Position numbers and translations under genes: made by a program
The notes under the pieces: generated by a model
What the model was told of the DNA's origin: nothing
What the model saw: the letters and a program-made list of their open reading frames with translations, nothing else
The model's database searches: none
In this document: piece by piece, positions 1-6,297 of the stretch
Position numbering within the stretch: position 1 is the stretch's first letter
Layout of the letters: each line of letters opens with the position of its first letter
NCBI GenBank assembly: GCA_046155505.1
Contig: JBJXFK010000327.1
Span: forward strand, 1-30,370
DNA length: 30,370 nucleotides
DNA from: JBJXFK01 sp046155505
GTDB taxonomy: Bacteria > Planctomycetota > Phycisphaerae > UBA1845 > Fen-1342
Direction of reading: 5' to 3'

Positions 1-1935
1 AAGGACCGCGCCCGCCGCTACGAAAGCCCAAGCCAATTCGCGGCGGATGTGCAGCGCCACCTGAGCGGCGAGCCGGTGGTGGCGGCTCCGCCGAGCATGG
101 CTTACCGGGTGCGGAAGTTTGTGAGGAAGCATCGAGCGGCGGTGGTTACGACGGGGATGGTGGCGGCAGCGCTCTTGTTGGGAATTGCGGGCGTGAGCTG
201 GGGATTGACAATTGCTCGGGCGAGCGCGGCCGCCGCGACCACCCGCGCCGATGAGGCAGAGTGGAATACCTACATCGGAAATCTCGCGGCTGCCCAAATG
301 CTAATCGCCGACGACAAGTACCCGGAAGCTCGAGCGCGACTAGCCGCTTGTCCGGAGACCAAGCGTGGCGTCGAATGGCGTTTCCTGCACCAGAAGTCGC
401 AATCAATACTGTGCGTGCTACCTCCCGCCGGCGCTGCTTCGTTCAGTCCAGACAGCAAGCGCGTGCTGACGACATCCGACTGGTGGGGGACGGCGCGTCT
501 GTGGGAGACAGACACGGGGAAGTTGATCAATTCATGCGCGGCTTCATGGGGATCATTCTCGCCGGATGGTGATTGCCTCCTTCCGCTGCCGGAGTGCGGT
601 TTCGGGCCGTTACTTTCGCGACTTTTGGATGGGAGTCCCGGCACCAGTTCGGCCAAGGCGAAGTACATGAGCGCTGGCGTTTTCAGCGCGGACGGCACGA
701 AATTCGCGCTTGCGGTTCACAATTCGGACTTTAGCGCACTGCTGCAAGTCTGGGATTCTCGTACGAAAGAACCATTGGGGCGCTCGATGAGCCTCGATGA
801 GGGTGCTGAACTTCTCATCTTTAGCCCGGATGGTATGCGACTCTTGTCTGCGGCGGGCACCGTGGCTCGGCAGTGGGATTACACTACGGGCGAACTAATC
901 GGCACGCACATACAGCACAACGATAGGATTGTGCGCACCCTATTTAGCCCCGACGGAACCCGAATATTGACGGCATCCGACACTTCGGCGCGGTTGTCGG
1001 ACGGAATGAGCGGCGAGCCAATCGGTGATCCCGCGGTTTACGAGAGAGGCGTGCCCATCGCGAAGTTCAGTCCGGACGGAAGGTTGATGGTGACGGGGAC
1101 ACTCAACAACTCGCCCGCCACCCTACGAGATGGAACAACTGGCGTGCCCGAGGGATGGAGAGGGATTGGCTGCGTCAGTTCTGTGTCATTCAGCGCCGAC
1201 AGCAAGTACTTTGTCGTTACGCATTCTGGCGGTGGCGCGCAGCTATGGGACACAAAGACGTTGAAACCCATAGGCAACACCATTTGTTCGTTCGGCACCA
1301 ATTCCGCCGTCTTCAGCCCTGATGGAACACGCATCTTCGCCGTCGGCTGGCACGTTGTTGAAATGTTTGATTTGCACGGACGCTGCCTTGGTCGTACACA
1401 TGTTCGCCCAATTATTGACGATTTCGACACTCTTAGGCTCCAAGTGGCGATTAGCCCGGATGGTGTGTACATTATGACCTTCGTAAGTGAGCTAAACCCC
1501 GAGATGAACCGTGTGCCGGTCACTGTTCTCCGTGCGGATCGGCTCGACCAACCGGAAACAGAGCTCTGGGGGCCAGATGTCGCGGTGCGAATCGAGTCGC
1601 TCATTGGCAGGCGACCGCCACTTTCGAAAGATGTTGTTGCACCGGACGGTGCGCGGAGAGTTGTCGTGCGCAACGACAATCGGCTTCTCTTTCTCGATAA
1701 CGCTTCTGGGCGAGAACTCCTCGCTTTGCCGTTCGACGATAAACCAACCGGCGTCAATTTTTCGCCCGACGGTACAAGGTTGGTCGTCCTTTTTGACGAG
1801 TGGCACGCGATCATAATGGACTCACGTGACGCAGCGGATCGACAGGCTGAGTTCGCTGTTTCCATGAGCAGAACGAATAGCTCGCCGCACGCGGAAGTCG
1901 ATGGCGAGCAAAGTGAAGTCGAATTTCGGCCGTGA
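1..1935 (+). CDS. Serine/threonine protein kinase, C-terminal part (5' end outside window): hinge, transmembrane helix, WD40-like propeller
   Basis: The frame is open from base 1, so the true start and the kinase domain lie upstream. The first codons read KDRARRYESPSQFAADV and continue into a PPS-x-YR-x-RKFVR-x-HR hinge, which is the usual end of the kinase domain in planctomycete Hanks-type kinases. One transmembrane helix follows (about nt 136-216), then an extracytoplasmic region with about eleven FSPDG/FSADG-type motifs (for example near nt 451, 670, 829, 949, 1066, 1312 and 1759). These mark WD40-like blades, several of them degenerate. In this family the cytoplasmic kinase is joined to an outside propeller that probably binds a ligand or partner; that role is inferred. 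The secreted protein gene starts 85 nt downstream on the same strand and could be cotranscribed. The family assignment is firm, the ligand unknown. Confidence 0.87.
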   Translation, partial: KDRARRYESPSQFAADVQRHLSGEPVVAAPPSMAYRVRKFVRKHRAAVVTTGMVAAALLLGIAGVSWGLTIARASAAAATTRADEAEWNTYIGNLAAAQMLIADDKYPEARARLAACPETKRGVEWRFLHQKSQSILCVLPPAGAASFSPDSKRVLTTSDWWGTARLWETDTGKLINSCAASWGSFSPDGDCLLPLPECGFGPLLSRLLDGSPGTSSAKAKYMSAGVFSADGTKFALAVHNSDFSALLQVWDSRTKEPLGRSMSLDEGAELLIFSPDGMRLLSAAGTVARQWDYTTGELIGTHIQHNDRIVRTLFSPDGTRILTASDTSARLSDGMSGEPIGDPAVYERGVPIAKFSPDGRLMVTGTLNNSPATLRDGTTGVPEGWRGIGCVSSVSFSADSKYFVVTHSGGGAQLWDTKTLKPIGNTICSFGTNSAVFSPDGTRIFAVGWHVVEMFDLHGRCLGRTHVRPIIDDFDTLRLQVAISPDGVYIMTFVSELNPEMNRVPVTVLRADRLDQPETELWGPDVAVRIESLIGRRPPLSKDVVAPDGARRVVVRNDNRLLFLDNASGRELLALPFDDKPTGVNFSPDGTRLVVLFDEWHAIIMDSRDAADRQAEFAVSMSRTNSSPHAEVDGEQSEVEFRP

Positions 1936-2020
1936 ATACCGTTGCGCGCGGTCGAAGTTCGCCATCGTGACCGACGGTCCAACGTGGGCGTAGGCACAAA
2001 CTGACCATTAGGAGCAAACT

Positions 2021-2809
2021 ATGAATCGCACCGCATGTCTCCTGCTATCGGTTCTCGCTTGCACGATCGTGTTCGCTGACATTAAGTCTGACCCCAGCGG
2101 CGCGCCAAAGTTGAACCCGCGACGTGTCGTCTTCGAGCGGCTCATCTACTCGAACGCTCAGAAAGACGAGCTTCCGTTCGCGCTCTTCAAGCCGAAGCTC
2201 AAGAAGAACGAGAGATTCCCGTTGGTCGTTTGTTTGCATGGCGGCGGCAGACGCGTCTCGACGAACGGCGAACAGATCGACGAGTTGGCCATACGCCTGG
2301 TGCCCGACGATTGGCAAAACAAGCAGCCCTGTTTCGTTCTTTCGCCGCTCGGCAAAGATGGTTGGAACGGAGCGCAATGGCGTCAGATGGGCCAGAAGAA
2401 TATGCCGGCCGAGCCCGAGGCGGCGGCGATGCGTCTGACGCTCGAACTGATCGACGAACTCATCCGCACACACCCGATCGACCCGAGCCGAATCTATGTG
2501 ACCGGTGGAGTCATGGGCGGGGCCGGGGCGCTCTCGGCCGCGGCGCACCGACCGGAATTGTTCGCCGCCGTCTTTGCCGTCGATCCTGAGATGTACCGCG
2601 ACGGGGCGGGGGCGCTGAAGGATATGCCGATTACGGTCGCGACCGACCCGGCGTCGAACAAAACGGGCCGACCGCAGGAGATCGTGAAGGAGATCACGGA
2701 CGCCGGAAACGCCAAGGTCGTGCTGGTTGAGGCAAGAGACCCGGGAGAGAAAAACAAGGATATCGAATGGCTCTTCAAGCAGCGACGCGCGAAGCCAGCC
2801 AAGCCGTAG
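2021..2809 (+). CDS. Secreted alpha/beta-hydrolase-fold protein of the PHB-depolymerase-like esterase/predicted peptidase type; catalytic residues missing
   Basis: The 262-residue product has an AGGAG Shine-Dalgarno 6 nt before ATG and a signal peptide ending near residue 19 (ACTIVFA). The fold is shown by an oxyanion-hole motif LHGGG (residues 72-76) and the strand-elbow motif RIYVTG (157-162). Active family members have a nucleophile elbow of the form TG-x-S-MGG. Here it reads TGGVMGG (161-167), so valine 164 replaces the serine. The usual acidic residue region is ATDPASNK, and the C-terminal stretch EARDPGEKNKDIEW lacks the normal GxxH. No complete triad can be assigned. It is probably an exported pseudo-enzyme that binds rather than cuts, or it uses another mechanism. 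It follows the kinase gene and may be in its operon. Confidence 0.72.
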   Translation: MNRTACLLLSVLACTIVFADIKSDPSGAPKLNPRRVVFERLIYSNAQKDELPFALFKPKLKKNERFPLVVCLHGGGRRVSTNGEQIDELAIRLVPDDWQNKQPCFVLSPLGKDGWNGAQWRQMGQKNMPAEPEAAAMRLTLELIDELIRTHPIDPSRIYVTGGVMGGAGALSAAAHRPELFAAVFAVDPEMYRDGAGALKDMPITVATDPASNKTGRPQEIVKEITDAGNAKVVLVEARDPGEKNKDIEWLFKQRRAKPAKP

Positions 2810-2819
2810 GGTCTGACGA

Positions 2820-2945
2820 CCGTTTCGCCCACCCCGCCGGGGGTCGATCATCTATTGGGGCGTTTCGGTTTCCGGGGGTCGCGCTCGAAGACTCGCTTGA
2901 CCCCCGGCTACTCACGATGCAGCCTTTCAGGCTGAATTGCGGCGG
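2820..2945 (+). repeat. REP/BIME-like repeat, copy A (forward)
   Basis: About 125 bp beginning CGTTTCGCCCACCCC and ending in a CAGGCTGAATTGCGGCGG segment, with an internal stem CCGGGGGTCG...CGACCCCCGG-like. The same sequence recurs at 3848-3975 and 4533-4665 and, reverse-complemented in its core, at 2973-3079 and 3627-3734. Such repeats beside a HUH transposase fit a REP/BIME system. Confidence 0.75.
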
Positions 2946-2972
2946 CACGCTTCCGGCAATTCGCGGCTCGGC

Positions 2973-3079
2973 TTTCTTGAGGCCGAGGGCCTCCGCGTTA
3001 GTAGCCGGGGGTCGGAGCGCAGCGACACCCCCGGATCGCCCGGCGAACGAAATGTGATTCGACCCTAAAGGGGTCGGCG
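2973..3079 (-). repeat. REP/BIME-like repeat, copy B (inverted relative to A)
   Basis: About 107 bp just upstream of the transposase gene. It has a hairpin at 3005-3034 with arms CCGGGGGT and ACCCCCGG around a 14-nt loop. It is nearly identical to 3627-3734 downstream of the transposase, with only a handful of mismatches by eye. Its reverse complement aligns with the A copies through the GACCCC..GGGGTC box, the hairpin and the CCGGCTAC segment. Confidence 0.75.
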
Positions 3080-3158
3080 TATCGCGATTTCCGAATTCCC
3101 GCGAACACGCTCGTTCGGGACATTGCCGAACATTCCGGCCCCTCGGTAAATTTCGCAT

Positions 3159-3611
3159 ATGGCGTCCACACTCACGAGAATCCTGCTGCACGTCACGTTT
3201 TCGACCAAGCAACGGGCCGCGCTGATTCCGGCGCAGACTGAGCCGGACCTGTACGCGTACATTGGCGGCATCTGTCGGCGAATGGAATCGCCGCTGCTGG
3301 CGATTAACGGGACGGCGGACCACGTGCATATGCTCGTGAGCCTCGCCAAGACCGTGGCGCTTTCGGACCTGATGCTGCATGTGAAGCGCGATTCGTCGAA
3401 GTGGATGAAGGAGAAGCACGCCGTGCTCGCCGGGTTCGGATGGCAGGACGGCTACTTCGGCTTCTCGATCGGCGAATCGGGCGTCGCGAAACTTCGCGAA
3501 TACATCGCCGGGCAGAAGGAACACCACAAGCGTGTCGACTTCAAGGACGAGGTTCGTACGTTTCTTCGGCGTTACGGTATCGAGTGGGATGAACGATACA
3601 TTTGGGATTGA
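3159..3611 (+). CDS. tnpA: IS200/IS605-like (REP-associated type) Y1 HUH transposase
   Basis: The 150-residue protein matches the short Y1 transposase family in length and motifs. The HUH metal motif is HVH (residues 55-57, in GTADHVHMLV). The catalytic tyrosine is most likely Y115 in LREYIAGQKEHH, with Q119 one helical turn later as expected. The C-terminus IEWDERYIWD is typical of the family, so the protein looks complete. Members nick and rejoin single-stranded DNA at hairpins. The gene lies alone, without tnpB, between two near-identical 107-bp repeats in direct orientation (2973-3079 and 3627-3734), each with a strong hairpin. This suggests the protein acts on the repeats. No clear Shine-Dalgarno precedes the ATG. 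Whether it is still active cannot be told from sequence. Confidence 0.9.
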   Translation: MASTLTRILLHVTFSTKQRAALIPAQTEPDLYAYIGGICRRMESPLLAINGTADHVHMLVSLAKTVALSDLMLHVKRDSSKWMKEKHAVLAGFGWQDGYFGFSIGESGVAKLREYIAGQKEHHKRVDFKDEVRTFLRRYGIEWDERYIWD

Positions 3612-3626
3612 TGTCGCAATCGGCGT

Positions 3627-3734
3627 TTTCTTTGAGGCCGAGGGCCTCGGCGTTAGTAGCCGGGGGTCGGAGCGCAGCGACACCCCCGGATCGCCCGGCA
3701 AACGAATTTTGATTCGACCCTGAAGGGGTCGGCG
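3627..3734 (-). repeat. REP/BIME-like repeat, copy B' (inverted relative to A)
   Basis: It starts 16 nt after the transposase stop codon. The hairpin at 3660-3689 is the same 30-nt sequence as at 3005-3034. Together with 2973-3079 it brackets the transposase gene as a direct repeat, which may mark the ends of the unit that moves. Confidence 0.75.
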
Positions 3735-3847
3735 TGACATGGGCGACAAACGTCGCGCGCGCGAGTCGTAGGATCGATGCGCCCGGCGTTCAATTCCCAC
3801 CTCCCCGATCGTCGCGTCCGTCGTTTCGGGTGCCGGCCCAGGTCGAC

Positions 3848-3975
3848 CGTTTCGCCGACCCCTTCGGGGTCGATCATCTATCGGGGCGTTCCGGTTTCCG
3901 GGGGTCGCGCTTGAGGACTCGCTTGACCCCCGGCTACGAACGATGCAGCCCTTCAGGCTGAAATGCGGCGGCTCG
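3848..3975 (+). repeat. REP/BIME-like repeat, copy A' (forward)
   Basis: This is the same block as 2820-2945, with the GACCCCTTCGGGGTC palindrome more perfect here, followed by the CCGGGGGTCGCGC...CCCCCGGCTAC hairpin and CAGCCCTTCAGGCTGAAATG, which contains the short stem CAGCC/GGCTG. Confidence 0.72.
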
Positions 3976-4008
3976 CTATTGGAAATGCGCGCCGCCGTCC
4001 GCCCCGGC

Positions 4009-4085
4009 TCACTGCACTCACCGCGCTCGCTAAGCTCGCCGCGCTCGCTAAGCTCGCCGCACTCGCTTGCGCTTCGCGTTCGTAT
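4009..4085. repeat. 18-bp tandem repeat (9-bp subunit) running into a dispersed box
   Basis: Two exact 18-bp units lie at 4021-4038 and 4039-4056 (each CCGCGCTCG plus CTAAGCTCG), followed by a diverged third unit at 4057-4074. The third unit continues into CACTCGCTTGCGCTTCGCGT, the inverted form of the box found in the composite repeats near 8235, 8397, 22119 and 27297. I see no gene here. Confidence 0.7.
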
Positions 4086-4113
4086 CCGGGTTGGCTTCCG
4101 CGTTCGGATTTTC

Positions 4114-4360
4114 GGTCGGCTTCAGCCGACCAGTCCATGCCCCCGGCTTCATCTGGCGGGGCGACCGGGCCGCACCAATCCTGATTCAATTCTGTTCCAT
4201 TCCAGCCGGCTTTAGCCGGACTTCTCAAGAGCTTCAGCATCGCACCCTGTCCCAAAGTCCGGCTAAAGCCGGCTGTGGAAGCGGAAGATAGAGGAGAGTA
4301 GGTGGTGCTTTCAACCCCGAGCTAAAGCTGGGGGCATGGGCTGACCGGCTGAAGCCGGTC
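4114..4360. repeat. Cluster of short REP-like palindromes
   Basis: Five short palindromes lie in a gene-free stretch: 4114-4131 (GGTCGGCT/AGCCGACC), 4204-4222, 4256-4274, 4316-4334 (CCCC..AGCT/AGCT..GGGG) and 4343-4360 (GACCGGCT/AGCCGGTC). The units at 4204-4222 and 4256-4274 are exact 19-bp reverse complements of each other, 33 nt apart, and each is itself nearly palindromic around CCGGCTTTAGCCGG. Paired inverted REPs of this kind are called BIMEs. No coding potential is evident between 3735 and 4819. Confidence 0.72.
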
Positions 4361-4474
4361 GCGGGAAGCGCGTGGCATGATCGCGGCCGTTTGCCGAGCA
4401 TGTCCGGGGGATCGCAGATACGAAAACGCGCGGGTTCGCCTTGGACGGATGAGACTCTCTGCGCGGACCAAGAA

Positions 4475-4500
4475 CATGGCTGCAAACGGCCGCAGCCATG
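4475..4500. repeat. 9-bp-stem palindrome
   Basis: Arms CATGGCTGC (4475-4483) and GCAGCCATG (4492-4500) pair perfectly around an 8-nt loop. No T-run follows, so it does not look like an intrinsic terminator. It lies in the gene-free repeat island upstream of the PaaK-like gene. Confidence 0.5.
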
Positions 4501-4532
4501 CCACGCGCGACCACACGCGACCACGCGCCATA

Positions 4533-4665
4533 CGCTCAACCCCTTCGGGCTCGATCATCTACTGCGCGGCGTTTCGGTTTCCGGGGGTCGCGCTCGAAGA
4601 CTCGCTCGACCCCGGCTACTTTCGTCACAGCCCGCCGGGCTGAAATGCAGCGGCTCGCATAGGCC
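4533..4665 (+). repeat. REP/BIME-like repeat, copy A'' (forward)
   Basis: Third forward copy of the 2820-2945 block, more diverged. CAACCCCTTCGGGCTCGATCA replaces the perfect palindrome, and CAGCCCGCCGGGCTGAAATG replaces the pyrimidine-rich version. It lies 155 nt before the next gene. Confidence 0.68.
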
Positions 4666-4819
4666 AACGAGCGTCTGCGGGCGGGAGACATGGGGTCGGC
4701 GGTGCTTGTTTGTGGCCGGTGGGCGATAGAATCCGGCTTGGGACGGTCAGGCCGGGCGGAGGACGGACTCGCGCGGGCTAACGTCTGATCGAATACGCGA
4801 CACAAGGAACCGCATCGAC

Positions 4820-6142
4820 ATGATGAAGGTCGTCACCGCCGCCGCGCCGGGGATTTCCGCTTCGCCCGAGACTTCCGCCGCGGCCGCTGCTGCGAAGACG
4901 CGCCTCGACGCCCATGTGCGCGAAATTGTCGCGTGGCATTTCGACCCGGCGACCGGCTCGCCGTTCTGGCTGAGTTTCGCTGAGAAGCTGGGCTGGGATC
5001 CGCGGCGCGAGGTGCAGCGCTACGAAGACCTCGACAAGTTTCCGCCGTTTCAGGACGAGTGGCTGCGCGGCGGGCCCGTGCGGCGGTGGTTACCGCGTGG
5101 CTTGGAAGGCCGGCCGGTGACAACGTTTGAGACCGGCGGCACGACGGGAATTCCGAAGAGCCGCATCAGCGTCGAGGATTACAAGATCGACTACGAGTTG
5201 TTCAGCGAGACGCTCGACGATCGGTACTTTCCGAAGGGCGGCGATTGGCTCATGCTCGGGCCGAGCGGCCCGCGGCGGTTGCGGCTGGCGATCGAGCATC
5301 TCGCGCAACATCGCGGCGGCATCGCGTTTTGCGTAGATCTTGATCCGCGCTGGGTGACCAAGCTGGTCAAGAGCGGCCGCATGGACCTGATGAACGAATA
5401 CAAGGATCACGTCGTGCAGCAGGGGCTGACGATCCTGCGCGCGCATCCCAACATCCGCTGTGTATTCACGACGCCGAAGCTGCTGGAGGCGATTTGCGAG
5501 AAGGTCTCGCTGGTGAAGGCGGGCATCACCGGCGTGTTCTGTGGCGGCACGTCGATGACCAGTCAGTTTTATCGGTTCGCGTGCGAGGAGTTGCTGGAGG
5601 GCGGGAAGGATTGGTGGCGGGAGGAAGGCACGGAGGCACGGAGGCACGAAGGCACGAAGTCGGAAGCAGGCGACACGCCCGTTTCTTCAACCTCCGTGCC
5701 TTCGTGCCATCGTGCCTACGTGCCTTGCAAACGGATCGACTTCGTGCCCACCTACGGCAACACGCTGATGGGCCTCGCCACGCATAAGCCGTTCGAGCCG
5801 GCGGACAATTACAGCATCATCTATCACCCGCCGATGCCGCGGGCGGTGATTGAGGTTGTCGATCCGAAATCGACCGAGGACGCGGATGCGTGGCATGTCG
5901 CGCCGCAGGGCAGCGGCCCCGGAAAACCCGGCGAGGGCGGCGTGCGGCATCGCGTAGTCGAATATGGTCAGGTGGGGCGCGTGCGGCTGACGACGCTGAC
6001 GAAAGAGTTTTTCATGCCGCGTTTTCTTGAACGCGATGAGGCCATGCGGCGTCCGGGTTGTGAAAAATATCCGTGGGATGGCGCGGGCGACGTGCGGCCG
6101 TTCAGCGGATTTTCGACGCCGATTGTGGAAGGGGTTTATTGA
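4820..6142 (+). CDS. Phenylacetate-CoA ligase-like (PaaK-type) adenylate-forming enzyme
   Basis: The 440-residue cytoplasmic protein has the ATP-binding motif ETGGTTGIPK (residues 104-113) of adenylate-forming enzymes, the family motif PTYGNTLMGLA, and GRVRLTTLTKEFFMPRF in the late adenylation region, as in PaaK. Family members make an acyl-AMP from a carboxylic acid and usually pass it to CoA. The substrate cannot be read here. Two ATGs lie in tandem (4820, 4823) after AAGGA. Residues about 268-303 (EEGTEARRHEGTK... to ...YVPCK) are encoded by an inverted octamer repeat and are probably inserted material in a loop. The C-terminal lid domain looks short or diverged, and I see no typical catalytic lysine there. 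An acyl-ACP or aryl-acid adenylase is an alternative. Confidence 0.72.
   Translation: MMKVVTAAAPGISASPETSAAAAAAKTRLDAHVREIVAWHFDPATGSPFWLSFAEKLGWDPRREVQRYEDLDKFPPFQDEWLRGGPVRRWLPRGLEGRPVTTFETGGTTGIPKSRISVEDYKIDYELFSETLDDRYFPKGGDWLMLGPSGPRRLRLAIEHLAQHRGGIAFCVDLDPRWVTKLVKSGRMDLMNEYKDHVVQQGLTILRAHPNIRCVFTTPKLLEAICEKVSLVKAGITGVFCGGTSMTSQFYRFACEELLEGGKDWWREEGTEARRHEGTKSEAGDTPVSSTSVPSCHRAYVPCKRIDFVPTYGNTLMGLATHKPFEPADNYSIIYHPPMPRAVIEVVDPKSTEDADAWHVAPQGSGPGKPGEGGVRHRVVEYGQVGRVRLTTLTKEFFMPRFLERDEAMRRPGCEKYPWDGAGDVRPFSGFSTPIVEGVY
5622..5728. repeat. Inverted octamer repeat inserted inside the PaaK-like gene
   Basis: The left arm (5622-5659) repeats the octamer AGGCACGG/AGGCACGA about four times. The right arm (5691-5728) is largely its reverse complement (CGTGCCTT, CGTGCCAT, CGTGCCTA). 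A 31-nt spacer lies between. The whole hairpin is read through in frame. The same family (CACAGAGG octamers, arms at 9775 and 9932) forms an intergenic hairpin downstream of the thiolase. Confidence 0.82.
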
Positions 6143-6182
6143 AGGGTGAATGTTGAAGGGCGAAGGGCAAAGGTCGACGGCT
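6141..6182. repeat. Heptamer array overlapping the PaaK-like gene's stop codon
   Basis: Successive 7-mers read GAAGGGT, GAATGTT, GAAGGGC, GAAGGGC, AAAGGTC and GACGGCT. The array begins at the second base of the TGA stop codon (6140-6142). It belongs to the set of 7-bp-period arrays found across the window. Confidence 0.65.
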
Positions 6183-6198
6183 TGGCGACCGAGCACGC

Positions 6199-6297
6199 GT
6201 AGCGTGGGCATTGCCACCATCCGTTGCAACGGAAGACAATTCGACGGCGTGCGACGTATTTGGCAAGCACGCAATCGGTGGGCGATGCCCACCCTAC
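6199..6297. repeat. Inverted pair of a GTAGGGTGGGCATCGCCCACC-type palindrome
   Basis: The left copy (6199-6218) reads GTAGCGTGGGCATTGCCACC. The right copy (6277-6297) is the same family reversed, ending ACCCTAC. The right copy includes the stop codon of the ATPase gene (6294-6296 on the minus strand). Further copies lie at 23679-23697 and 30244-30263, both close to gene ends. Confidence 0.75.

Noticed and set aside
2045..2851. Long minus-strand frame opposite the esterase-like gene
   Set aside because: Arg-rich shadow frame; the plus-strand gene has a ribosome site, signal peptide and family motifs.
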